A stretch of 7,014 bases of DNA from Acidimicrobiaceae bacterium (GTDB lineage Bacteria; Actinomycetota; Acidimicrobiia; Acidimicrobiales; UBA8190): positions 283 through 7,296 of the forward strand of contig DMNK01000026.1 in NCBI GenBank assembly GCA_003453695.1, in the 5' to 3' direction. The translations under genes were made by a program, and so were the position numbers. Shown here piece after piece: positions 1-5,545 of the stretch. The notes under the pieces were generated by a model that worked only from the letters and a program-made list of their open reading frames with translations, had not been told where the DNA came from and searched no databases. The first letter of the stretch is position 1, and every line of letters begins with the position of its first letter.

Positions 1-767
1 TCGGGCCTAACGGCGCCGGCAAGACCACCCTGTTCGACATCTGCTCGGGGTTCCTGGCACCCGACGCCGGGCATGTCCGCCTCGACGGCGACGACATCAC
101 CGCACTGAGCGCCCCGGCCCGGGCGGCGCGGGGGATGGGCCGCATCTTCCAGGACGCCCGGTTGTTCCCGGCATTGACCGTCGCCGAGGTGCTGGCGGTG
201 GCCTTCGAGCGGCACATCGAGGTGCGCGACCCGCTTCTGTGCATGGCCAACATGAGCTCGGTGCGCCGGTCCGAGGCCCAGGTGGCAGAGGGCGTGGACG
301 AGCTGCTCGAGCTGCTGCACCTCACGCGTTATCGCGACAGCTTCGTCTCGGAGCTGTCCACCGGCACCAGGCGCATCGTGGAGCTCGGGTGCACCATGGC
401 CCACGCCCCGTCGTTGCTCCTGCTCGACGAGCCGTCCTCGGGCCTCGCCCAGCGCGAGACCGAGCGACTGGGCGGCTTGCTCCTCGAGCTTCAGGGCACG
501 ACCGGCGCCACCATGGTCCTGATCGAGCACGACATCCCGCTCGTGAGCTCGGTGGCCGACCGCCTGGTGTGCATGCACCTCGGTGGGGTGTTGTGCGACG
601 GCGCTCCCGACGACGTTCTCGCCGATCCCGCCGTGGCCGCCTCCTATCTCGGTGAGAGCGACGTGGCCGTGACGCGGTCGGGGGTCCGGGCCGCTGGGTT
701 CGGCGCCGGCCTGGAGACCTCTTCGAGGACTCCGTCCATCGGCAGCGGGCCGGAGCGCCTGTCGTGA
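1..767 (+). CDS. ABC transporter ATP-binding protein, LivG/LivF-like (5' end missing)
   Basis: This is the nucleotide-binding subunit of an ABC transporter on the cytoplasmic face of the membrane, most like the branched-chain amino acid (LivG/LivF) group. The reading frame is open from base 3, and the N-terminus lies outside the window. Visible in order (fragment numbering): Walker A GPNGAGKTT at 1-9, Q-loop Gln about 50, an ABC signature LSTGT at 118-122 in place of the usual LSGGQ, Walker B LLLLDEP at 138-144 with the catalytic Glu, and the H-loop His about 176 (LIEHD). The family normally ends near the YLGE motif, but here about 37 further Gly/Ser-rich residues follow. The TGA stop overlaps the GTG start of the next gene by 4 bp, suggesting coupled translation. 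The ATPase role is secure. The substrate is inferred from family resemblance only, because no permease or binding-protein gene is in view. Confidence 0.93.
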   Translation, partial: GPNGAGKTTLFDICSGFLAPDAGHVRLDGDDITALSAPARAARGMGRIFQDARLFPALTVAEVLAVAFERHIEVRDPLLCMANMSSVRRSEAQVAEGVDELLELLHLTRYRDSFVSELSTGTRRIVELGCTMAHAPSLLLLDEPSSGLAQRETERLGGLLLELQGTTGATMVLIEHDIPLVSSVADRLVCMHLGGVLCDGAPDDVLADPAVAASYLGESDVAVTRSGVRAAGFGAGLETSSRTPSIGSGPERLS

Positions 768-2266
768 GCAGTCTCGTGTCCCGAGTGCGAGACGGCGTGA
801 CGCGGTCGGTGCAGTCGGTCACCTCGCGCAAGTACCTGGTGGGTGCGGTGCTGGCGTGGGTGCTCGTCGTGTACCTCGCCTCGTCACCGTCGCTGCGGTC
901 CGCCCAGGGGCCGACCCAGAGCCCGGTTCACCCGGCTCCTGCCGGGCCGGCTGCGGGGTTCGCAGTTCCCAGCTTCTCCGCCCCCAATCTGAGCACTGCC
1001 CCGCTCAGCTCGTCGGGCTTCGGCTCGTTCGTGGCACCGCCGCTGTCGTTCGGAGCACCCCCAGCGCCGCCGGCCACCACCTCGCTCAGTTGCCCGTTCC
1101 CCATCCCCCAGTCGCAGACCACGCCGTTCGACCCTGGCGTCTTCCTGTCCTTCGGGGGCCCCTTCATCGAGCTGTCCGGTCCGCTCGTCTCCTACTACAT
1201 CCCGACCCTCGGAGCCATCGCCCCTCTCGTGCCCATCGTCACGCCGCTCGTCTACATCTCGGAGCCCGTGATGAACGCCGTGACCCCGGACGTCTCGACC
1301 GTCGTCACCGACTACGTCACGATCATCGACGCCGCCGGGCTCAACTCCCCTCAGGAGCAGCAGTACGCGGCGGAATTCGAGCCGTACTGGCTCCAGCTCG
1401 TGGGTTCGCTCACGCCGGTCGAGCAGCAGCTGTCGTCGAGCACCGCCGGGCAGTGCTTGGTGCTGTTCGAGAACGAGCTCGCCGTCATGGACTCACAGCA
1501 GAACCTGCCCGCGCTGCCGTCGCTGCCGTACATCCCGTCCGGGATCCCACCAGGATCGTCGCAGGCTGCCGTGGCACAAGCTGCCGCCGCCGACACCCGC
1601 TCTCCCTTCGCCCAGCTCACCGTGCCCTGGTCGGGAGGCATCCCCTCCGGGCTCCCCGCCGCCGTGTCGACGCTGCGCGGTGCCGGCAAGCCGGTGCTCG
1701 TCCAGCTCGTCGACCAGCCTCCGGCCGGGCAGGCCATGGGCGGGACCGGGTTCCCCGACTTCGTGGCCCAGGTGGTGCACGAGCTCCCCGCCGCCTCGGC
1801 CTTCGAAGTCGACGCGCCGGCCACCGACCCGAGCGGCACGGGCCAGATGGCCGACCTCGTGCACGGCTTGGCCAGCGCCGATCTGACCCGCATGCCGGGA
1901 CAGCTGATCGGTGCGGGTGTTCCCACGACCGCCCAGGGCACCAGCGCTGTGGCCTTCTGGGGCGCATTCAAGGGGGCGATGAAGGGATTGCAGGCCAACA
2001 TGGTCGACTTCGTCGCTGCCGACCTGACGCCGCTGGCCGAGGCCACGGCGGCGGCGGACAGTGCCGAGGCGGCGCAGTCGGCACGAAGCCTCGAGTCGTC
2101 GTTCACCACGCTGGGCGGGGTGCCTGCCGACGTCCCGGTGTTCGGGACGGTCTCGCTCGACGGCGCCGATCCTGCGACCGTGGCGTCGGTGCAGGAGCAG
2201 ATCGCCTCCTACCTCGCCGCTCTGCGCGGGCTGCACGTGAGCGCGCTCGGCGTCTTTGCCGGCTGA
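764..2266 (+). CDS. Membrane-anchored extracytoplasmic protein with a glycosidase-like, probably inactive, C-terminal domain
   Basis: The product has 500 residues. A short basic N-terminus is followed by one hydrophobic segment at about 24-43 (KYLVGAVLAWVLVVYLAS), best read as a signal anchor or uncleaved signal, so the rest lies outside the cytoplasm. Residues 47-125 are rich in Pro, Ser and Ala and probably disordered. Only two cysteines occur (110 and 231), a possible disulfide. Residues 280-500 resemble the second half of a TIM-barrel glycoside hydrolase: a strand AFEVDAP where such enzymes have EVWNEP, a helix, IGAGVP, AFWGAFKGAM, VDFVAAD, and a final strand VPVFGTVSL followed by a Q-containing helix and ALGVFAG. 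Neither expected catalytic Glu is present. The start is the GTG within GTGA, with a weak GGAG at 752-755. Its overlap with the ABC ATPase gene suggests a job linked to that transporter. The coding call is firm. The fold is my inference from pattern alone, and no specific function is claimed. Confidence 0.85.
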   Translation: MSSLVSRVRDGVTRSVQSVTSRKYLVGAVLAWVLVVYLASSPSLRSAQGPTQSPVHPAPAGPAAGFAVPSFSAPNLSTAPLSSSGFGSFVAPPLSFGAPPAPPATTSLSCPFPIPQSQTTPFDPGVFLSFGGPFIELSGPLVSYYIPTLGAIAPLVPIVTPLVYISEPVMNAVTPDVSTVVTDYVTIIDAAGLNSPQEQQYAAEFEPYWLQLVGSLTPVEQQLSSSTAGQCLVLFENELAVMDSQQNLPALPSLPYIPSGIPPGSSQAAVAQAAAADTRSPFAQLTVPWSGGIPSGLPAAVSTLRGAGKPVLVQLVDQPPAGQAMGGTGFPDFVAQVVHELPAASAFEVDAPATDPSGTGQMADLVHGLASADLTRMPGQLIGAGVPTTAQGTSAVAFWGAFKGAMKGLQANMVDFVAADLTPLAEATAAADSAEAAQSARSLESSFTTLGGVPADVPVFGTVSLDGADPATVASVQEQIASYLAALRGLHVSALGVFAG

Positions 2267-2349
2267 GCATCGGGCCCTACCGCCGAGCGGCTCGCCGGGC
2301 ACGAGCAAGGGGGTCGAGGGAGCGATTGCAAGGGTCGGTAGCCGGCCTG

Positions 2350-2781
2350 CTACACGCCGCTGCCGCTCCCACCACGCGTCACCTCCTTGGCGAGTAGGGC
2401 CCGGAACGCCTCGACGTGGTGATCTCCTTGGTCGAGCATCGCCGCGCACGATGCGAGCCGTGCCCGCCGGGCATCGGTACCGGCCTCGTCCAGGCTGCGG
2501 AAGGCGAAGGCGGCATTGCGGTACACGCCCGAAACGGCGCCCAACTCACCCTCCGCCCGGCCGAGCCCCTTCGGGGCCTTGTTGCCGTTGAGCCAGCCGG
2601 AGACGACGGCGCAGGCCTCGAGTACCCGGTCCGAGGGGTCCACGGCAGGCTGCCCGCCCCCGGGGGCTGCCTCGAAGGCCTTGCGAAGCGCTCCCACGGC
2701 GTCGACCACCGCCTCCAGGTGTCCCTGCGCCTGCGCCGCCCAGCGGCTGCGGGCGGCGCCTCGTTCCAAGTCGGCCGTCAT
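2350..2781 (-). CDS. Small helical protein of unknown function (143 aa)
   Basis: I do not recognise the family. The product is 143 residues, rich in Ala, Arg, Glu and Leu, and looks all-helical: probable helices at about 4-38, 50-64, 77-97 and 101-134, with a Gly/Pro-rich break at 39-49 and a Gly-Ser tail. No signal peptide or membrane segment is seen, so it is probably cytoplasmic. Conserved-looking points are W63, the NGNK turn (65-68), two cysteines (57, 112) and a DQGDHH stretch (117-122). The open frame continues upstream to 3093, but that part overlaps the transporter on the other strand and reads as low-complexity noise. ATG at 2781 is chosen because a -10 element sits 7 nt before it and intergenic DNA lies beyond. 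It is divergent from the phosphate transporter gene and shares its regulatory spacer, so co-regulation is plausible. The TAG stop faces the end of the preceding + strand gene, 83 bp away. Confidence 0.7.
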   Translation of the reverse strand: MTADLERGAARSRWAAQAQGHLEAVVDAVGALRKAFEAAPGGGQPAVDPSDRVLEACAVVSGWLNGNKAPKGLGRAEGELGAVSGVYRNAAFAFRSLDEAGTDARRARLASCAAMLDQGDHHVEAFRALLAKEVTRGGSGSGV

Positions 2782-2817
2782 TCCGGAGAATCTAGGCAGG
2801 TGAGGGGGGGTGAGTTT
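2782..2817 (-). promoter_or_regulatory. Leaderless-type promoter for the 143-aa gene
   Basis: On the - strand, TAGATT (2794 to 2789) fits the TAnnnT form of an actinobacterial -10 element and lies exactly 7 nt before the ATG at 2781, which would place transcription start on or next to the initiation codon. No Shine-Dalgarno precedes the ATG (the spacer reads CTCCGGA). There is no convincing -35: the expected position (about 2817-2812) reads AAACTC and overlaps the first unit of the PHO-box-like array. Leaderless mRNAs are common in actinobacteria. The assignment here is inferred from spacing. Confidence 0.5.
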
Positions 2818-2875
2818 GCCCAAAGTTCGCGAGCCGTTCACCTCCCGGTTACCCGGAGATTCCCTGGCGGTCACG
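2814..2875 (+). promoter_or_regulatory. PHO box: six GTTCACC-like direct repeats at 11-nt spacing
   Basis: Heptamers begin at 2814 (GTTTGCC), 2825 (GTTCGCG), 2836 (GTTCACC), 2847 (GGTTACC), 2858 (GATTCCC) and 2869 (GGTCACG). Each starts exactly 11 nt after the last. G at position 1, T at 3 and C at 6 are the same in all six, and the unit at 2836 is a perfect GTTCACC. In Streptomyces, PhoP of the PhoR-PhoP system binds tandem 11-nt units of this type upstream of phosphate-starvation genes. The array points toward, and ends 63 nt before, the start codon of a phosphate-transporter-family gene, which is the target one would expect. It also overlaps the -35 region of the divergent gene. The binding protein is inferred. 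Confidence 0.75.
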
Positions 2876-2902
2876 TCTGGATGGCACATTCCCTGCAGTG
2901 GC

Positions 2903-2929
2903 GATCGAGTCCTGAGAATCAGGAGGATC
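2903..2929 (+). promoter_or_regulatory. Hairpin enclosing the transporter's Shine-Dalgarno
   Basis: A perfect 6-bp inverted repeat, TCCTGA-GAA-TCAGGA (2910-2924), overlaps the ribosome-binding AGGAGG (2921-2926). GATC at 2903-2906 can pair with GATC at 2926-2929 below a small asymmetric internal loop. Folded, the stem would hide the whole Shine-Dalgarno. The AGGAGG lies 12 nt from the ATG at 2939, longer than the usual 5-9. A TGA at 2930-2932 in the transporter's frame rules out any upstream start. A role in translational control is inferred. Confidence 0.45.
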
Positions 2930-2938
2930 TGACGGCAA

Positions 2939-4459
2939 ATGAGCATCCCGGCGACAGAGCCAGAGCCCCAGGAAGGGGTTCCCGGCACGGGGCTGGCGGC
3001 ACCCGGTCCCACGCTCACCCACCTCCTCAACGAAGCGCCCACCAGCAGATTCCACAGGCGTGCGGTGCTCATCTCCGGGATGGGCTTCTTCACCGACGCC
3101 TACGACCTCTTCGTCATCGCCACGGTCGCCGCCCTGGTCAAGACCCAGTGGCATCTCACGACCACCCAGACCTCCTGGGTGACGGGATCGGCCATCCTCG
3201 CCGCCTTTTTCGGGGCACTCATCTTCGGCCGGGTCGCCGACGTGATCGGGCGCAAGACCATCTACACGCTCGTCGCGGTGATCATGATCGTCGGCGCGCT
3301 CGCCTCGGCCTTCGCCCCCAGCTTCCTGTTCCTCGTCGTCGCCCGGTTCGTTCTCGGAATGGGAATCGGGGGCGACTATCCGGTGTCGGCCGTGCTCATG
3401 AGCGAGTACGCCAACCGCAACGACCGGGGCCGGTTGGTGGGTCTGGTGTTCTCCATGCAGGCGCTCGGCCTCGTGGTGGGACCGCTCGTCGCCCTCGTCC
3501 TGTTGTCCTCGGGGATCAGTGGGGACCTCACGTGGCGACTGCTCCTCGGCCTCGGAGCCATTCCCGCCGCCGCCGTCATCTACCTCCGGGCCAAAATGCC
3601 GGAGTCTCCGCGCTTTCAAGCCCGGGTGAAGGGCGAGTCCCGACGCGCTGCAGCGCAGCTCCAACTCTTCGCCGAAGGTGCCATCGACACCTCCAGAGCG
3701 GAAACCGACGGGACGCGCCACATGCGATTCAGCCAGTTCCTCCGCGACCGGCGTATGTGGCGGCTCATACTGGGCACCGCCGGGACCTGGTTCCTGTTCG
3801 ACTACGCCTACTACGGCAACACCCTCTCCTTGCCGAGCATCCTCAAGCAGGTCGACTCCCACGCCACGCTGGAGGCCAAGCTGGCATGGACCCTCGGCAT
3901 CTTCGTGGTGTTCGCCATTCCCGGGTACCTGCTGGCGGTCGCTCGAATGGACCGGATCGGGCACCGCTTCCTGCAGTTCATCGGCTTCGCCGTCATGGCT
4001 CTGTGCTTCGCGGCGCTGGGAATCTTCCCGGCTCTCACCACCACGGTCGGGCCCTTCCTCGTCATCTTCGGACTGAGCTATTTCTTCATCGAGTTCGGCC
4101 CCAACACGACGACCTTCGTGATGCCCTCCGAGGTCTTCCCCGTGAGCATGCGCACCACCGGCCACGGCATCGCTGCCGGGGTCGGGAAGCTCGGAGCGTT
4201 CATCGGGGTCTTCTTGGTTCCCGTGCTCCAGAAGCAGATACAGCTTCGGGGAATGCTGCTCGTTGCTGGCGGTGCCGCCCTCCTGGGCTTCCTTCTCACC
4301 ATGGTGCTCCCCGAGCCTGCCCGTAGGAGCCTCGAGGAGGTGTCAGGTGAGGACGGCGAGCTCATCCCGCTCCCCACGATCGACGCAATCCAGAGTCCTC
4401 CGATGCCCGTCGTCGAGCTCATCGAAGCTGGAGACCCACAGCCTGCGCCTCGCGCCTGA
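2939..4459 (+). CDS. MFS inorganic phosphate:H+ symporter (PHS / Pho84-like family)
   Basis: This 506-residue membrane protein of the Major Facilitator Superfamily has about twelve hydrophobic segments from residue 42 to 457 and a hydrophilic central loop at about 217-272. Family marks are GMGFFTDAYDLF in TM1 (D53), the loop DVIGRK (101-106), GIGGDYPVS (142-150) then SE (155-156) and RG (163-164), WFLFDYAYYG (284-293), and FGPNTTTF (386-393) followed by PSEVFP and K417. Compared from memory with the fungal phosphate transporter PiPT (D45, D149, Y150, Q177, W320, D324, Y328, N431, K459), the counterparts D53, D146, Y147, Q174, W284, D288, Y292, N389 and K417 are present with the same local spacings. 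Proton-coupled phosphate uptake is therefore likely. The start is fixed by an in-frame TGA 9 nt upstream. The gene stands alone behind a PHO-box-like array, consistent with induction at low phosphate. The last 50 residues are a hydrophilic cytoplasmic tail. Other organic or inorganic anions are possible substrates but less likely. Confidence 0.92.
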   Translation: MSIPATEPEPQEGVPGTGLAAPGPTLTHLLNEAPTSRFHRRAVLISGMGFFTDAYDLFVIATVAALVKTQWHLTTTQTSWVTGSAILAAFFGALIFGRVADVIGRKTIYTLVAVIMIVGALASAFAPSFLFLVVARFVLGMGIGGDYPVSAVLMSEYANRNDRGRLVGLVFSMQALGLVVGPLVALVLLSSGISGDLTWRLLLGLGAIPAAAVIYLRAKMPESPRFQARVKGESRRAAAQLQLFAEGAIDTSRAETDGTRHMRFSQFLRDRRMWRLILGTAGTWFLFDYAYYGNTLSLPSILKQVDSHATLEAKLAWTLGIFVVFAIPGYLLAVARMDRIGHRFLQFIGFAVMALCFAALGIFPALTTTVGPFLVIFGLSYFFIEFGPNTTTFVMPSEVFPVSMRTTGHGIAAGVGKLGAFIGVFLVPVLQKQIQLRGMLLVAGGAALLGFLLTMVLPEPARRSLEEVSGEDGELIPLPTIDAIQSPPMPVVELIEAGDPQPAPRA

Positions 4460-4525
4460 GACCGCCGGCAGTCCGTCGACGATCTCGTGAAGAGGCGGTA
4501 GCTCGGGCCGCGTTCGCCTTTCGCT

Positions 4526-4554
4526 CCGGGGGCCACTCGAGAGGTGGCGGCCGG
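4526..4554 (+). terminator. Weak hairpin downstream of the phosphate transporter
   Basis: GCCAC (4532-4536) pairs with GTGGC (4544-4548) around a 7-nt loop. The outer CCGG at 4526-4529 can pair with CCGG at 4551-4554 across a symmetric GG/GG mismatch. No T-run follows, so intrinsic termination is doubtful. It is the only stem seen in the 118 bp between the transporter and the next gene. Confidence 0.25.
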
Positions 4555-4563
4555 GCGTCCCGC

Positions 4564-4577
4564 TACCATCGCCACCC
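4564..4577 (+). promoter_or_regulatory. Leaderless-type -10 element for the SnoaL-like gene
   Basis: TACCAT (4564-4569) matches TAnnnT and is followed by only 8 nt before the GTG at 4578. The nucleotides between are pyrimidine-rich and contain no Shine-Dalgarno. This is the layout expected of a leaderless transcript starting at or beside the initiation codon. No -35 match is visible at the usual distance (4541-4546 reads GAGGTG). Confidence 0.45.
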
Positions 4578-4958
4578 GTGGTGGAGCGGAGGTGGGTGGA
4601 GCGCTGGGTCGCCGGCTACGAGAAGGCGTGGCGCACGCCGGGGACCGACATGTTGGCCGAGCTCTTCACTCCCGATGTGGTGTACCTCGTGTCCCCGTGG
4701 GCCGAGCCTGTGGTCGGCCTCGATGCGCTGAGCTCCCTCTGGGAAGCAGAGCGCGACGGCCCCGACGGGAGCTTCTCGTTCGACGCCCAGGTGCTGGCGC
4801 TCGACATGGAAACCGCCGTTGTGCGCGTCGACGTCGATTACCACCATCCGCTGCGGTCGTGGCGCGACCTGTGGGTGGTGGTGTTCGCCCTGGGCGGGCG
4901 CTGCGCCCGGTTCGAGGAGTGGCCCTTCAGCCCGACGACGCCGGACGGGCACGCCTGA
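4578..4958 (+). CDS. SnoaL/NTF2-like domain protein
   Basis: The 126-residue product has the plan of the SnoaL-like branch of the NTF2 fold, a small alpha+beta cone with a buried pocket. An opening helix (4-20, WVERWVAGYEKAWRT) leads to the family-typical DMLAELFTPDVVY (24-36), then SPWAEPVVGLDAL (39-51), a helix ending in WEAE, and four probable strands: SFSFDAQVLAL, AVVRVDVDYHH, DLWVVVFAL and CARFEEWPF. Length is normal for a single-domain member. The fold occurs in polyketide cyclases, isomerases, dehydratases and many non-enzymatic proteins, so the sequence alone does not give a reaction. Polar residues H89, H90, D97 and E113-E114 could line the pocket. No signal peptide is present. The start is GTG at 4578 (GTG at 4581 is an equal alternative) behind a leaderless-type -10. 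The gene appears monocistronic, with an intrinsic terminator 41 bp after the stop. Confidence 0.87.
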   Translation: MVERRWVERWVAGYEKAWRTPGTDMLAELFTPDVVYLVSPWAEPVVGLDALSSLWEAERDGPDGSFSFDAQVLALDMETAVVRVDVDYHHPLRSWRDLWVVVFALGGRCARFEEWPFSPTTPDGHA

Positions 4959-4999
4959 GGGTCGGGTCCACCCGCCCGCATGACGCGGCGCAAATGACT

Positions 5000-5027
5000 G
5001 GCCTTCTCCCTCGGAGGGAGGGCCTTT
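5000..5027 (+). terminator. Intrinsic terminator after the SnoaL-like gene
   Basis: GGCC (5000-5003) and CTCCCT (5006-5011) pair with AGGGAG (5015-5020) and GGCC (5021-5024), giving a 10-bp stem with a 2-nt TT bulge and a 3-nt loop, followed by TTT (5025-5027). The T-run is short, as is common in high-GC genomes. It lies 41 bp after the stop codon at 4958. Confidence 0.65.
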
Positions 5028-5100
5028 GTGCCCTAGGGGCGCCGCGGGCGTTCTGGTTGGCTGGGGGGCAAGAGGTCGGCGGGGTCCGGAAGGGATCGAG

Positions 5101-5292
5101 ATGTTGGAGCTCACAGCACTGGCGGTCAGCGCCGTGGCCACGATGAACCTGCGGCGGGACCTCACCCCTGGTGAGGCCATCGAGGTGGTGTGGCGGCACT
5201 ACTGCTATGACCCCGACGACGTGTGGTTCCTCGAGGTCCACCGGGTTCGCAACGACTGCTTCACCGAGCGCCAGACCGTCCTGGCCCGCTGA
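5101..5292 (+). CDS. Hypothetical small protein (63 aa)
   Basis: I recognise no family. The ATG at 5101 is preceded by GGAAGGGA (5088-5095) at a 5-nt spacing, a good ribosome-binding site. The open frame extends back to an ATG at 5026, but that one falls on the tail of the terminator and has no site, so 5101 is preferred. Codon third positions are overwhelmingly G or C, like the neighbouring genes, which supports real coding. Residues 1-14 are mildly hydrophobic (MLELTALAVSAVAT) but short for a signal peptide. The rest is a compact charged and aromatic stretch with a probable helix (TPGEAIEVVWRHY, 22-34) and a strand-like VWFLEVHRVR (41-50), plus two cysteines (35, 53). A restart at the ATG for residue 15 is possible. 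The gene sits between two candidate terminators, so it is probably transcribed alone. Confidence 0.6.
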   Translation: MLELTALAVSAVATMNLRRDLTPGEAIEVVWRHYCYDPDDVWFLEVHRVRNDCFTERQTVLAR

Positions 5293-5341
5293 CAGCCCGG
5301 GTCCGGGGCGCAGTCAAGCCCCCGACAAGGGCAGTGGACGC

Positions 5342-5367
5342 CCGACGAACGACCCCGTCGGTTCCTT
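5342..5367 (+). terminator. Possible terminator after the 63-aa gene
   Basis: CCGACG (5342-5347) and CGTCGG (5356-5361) form a perfect 6-bp stem with an 8-nt loop, followed by TTCCTT. It lies 49 bp after the stop at 5292. The tail is interrupted by C residues, so strength is doubtful. The stretch from here to 5461 holds no gene; a CCTGCC/GGCAGG repeat pair (5414-5419 with 5435-5440) is present without an obvious role. Confidence 0.35.
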
Positions 5368-5461
5368 GGTCCTGCCAATTAATGCGGCCGCAGGCACACT
5401 TCGCGCGCACTGTGGCAGGTCCATCTCGGTTCGTCCTGCCTAGACCCTGACCCTCCGTGGC

Positions 5462-5479
5462 GATCAACCGCTGATCAAC
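5462..5479 (+). repeat. GATCAAC direct repeat, 11-bp phase (candidate operator)
   Basis: GATCAAC occurs at 5462-5468 and 5473-5479, one helical turn apart, ending 31 bp before the -10 element of the protease gene and just upstream of its expected -35 position. Two same-face half-sites next to a promoter are what a transcription factor dimer would use. No regulator is identified. Confidence 0.35.
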
Positions 5480-5487
5480 GGAACCAC

Positions 5488-5516
5488 TGGAATCCCACAA
5501 CCCGTGACCGTATGAT
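5488..5516 (+). promoter_or_regulatory. Promoter of the S8 protease gene
   Basis: TATGAT (5511-5516) differs from the TATAAT consensus at one base. A weak -35, TGGAAT (5488-5493), lies at a 17-bp spacing. Transcription would start near 5523, leaving a 5' leader of about 23 nt to the ATG at 5546. Confidence 0.55.
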
Positions 5517-5533
5517 CTCGCTGAGGGGCTAAG

Positions 5534-5545
5534 CGGGGGGTGACC
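5534..5545 (+). promoter_or_regulatory. Ribosome binding site that decides the protease start
   Basis: CGGGGGGTGACC ends directly at the ATG at 5546. The part GGGGGGTGA can pair along its length with the 16S anti-Shine-Dalgarno if G-U pairs are allowed, with 5 nt between the G-run and the ATG. A near copy, CGGGGGGTGCC (5585-5595), contains an in-frame GTG at 5591, but the G-run there touches that codon and cannot serve it. Confidence 0.5.

Noticed and set aside
2277..2353. Inverted repeats CTACCG/CGGTAG and GTAGC-CGGCCT-GCTAC in the convergent spacer, as a shared terminator
   Set aside because: The first pair encloses a 53-nt loop and the second is 5 bp with no T-run and overlaps the stop codon of the - strand gene. 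Not enough for a terminator call.
1493..2449. Open frame of 318 codons on the - strand
   Set aside because: It is a shadow of the 500-residue gene and runs over the convergent intergenic region. Its composition is noise-like.
2782..3093. N-terminal extension of the 143-aa - strand protein to an ATG at 3093
   Set aside because: It would cross the PHO-box array and the first 155 bp of the transporter gene. The added residues look random, and ATG 2781 has a well-placed -10.
2849..4165. Open frame of 438 codons on the - strand
   Set aside because: It is antisense to the transporter, its translation is Gly/Asp/Glu/His-rich low complexity, and the + strand protein has clear family motifs. It is a by-product of high GC content.
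2416..4326. Open frame of 636 codons on the + strand
   Set aside because: It spans the 143-aa gene, the regulatory spacer and the transporter in a shifted frame, and its translation is Arg/Pro/His-rich with no motif.
5371..5394. AATTAATGCGGCCGC stretch suggesting a cloning linker (AseI plus NotI sites)
   Set aside because: A GCGGCCGC octamer is expected occasionally in GC-rich DNA, and flanking composition and genes continue normally on both sides. There is no other vector-like sequence.
5411..5445. tRNA-like look: GGCAGG ... GGTTCGTCC ... CCTGCC
   Set aside because: The paired ends are only 15 nt apart, and no D-arm, anticodon arm or proper T-stem can be drawn.
5481..5512. GGAAC as the -35 of an ECF-sigma promoter before the protease
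   Set aside because: No matching -10 lies at the required spacing of about 16-17 nt.
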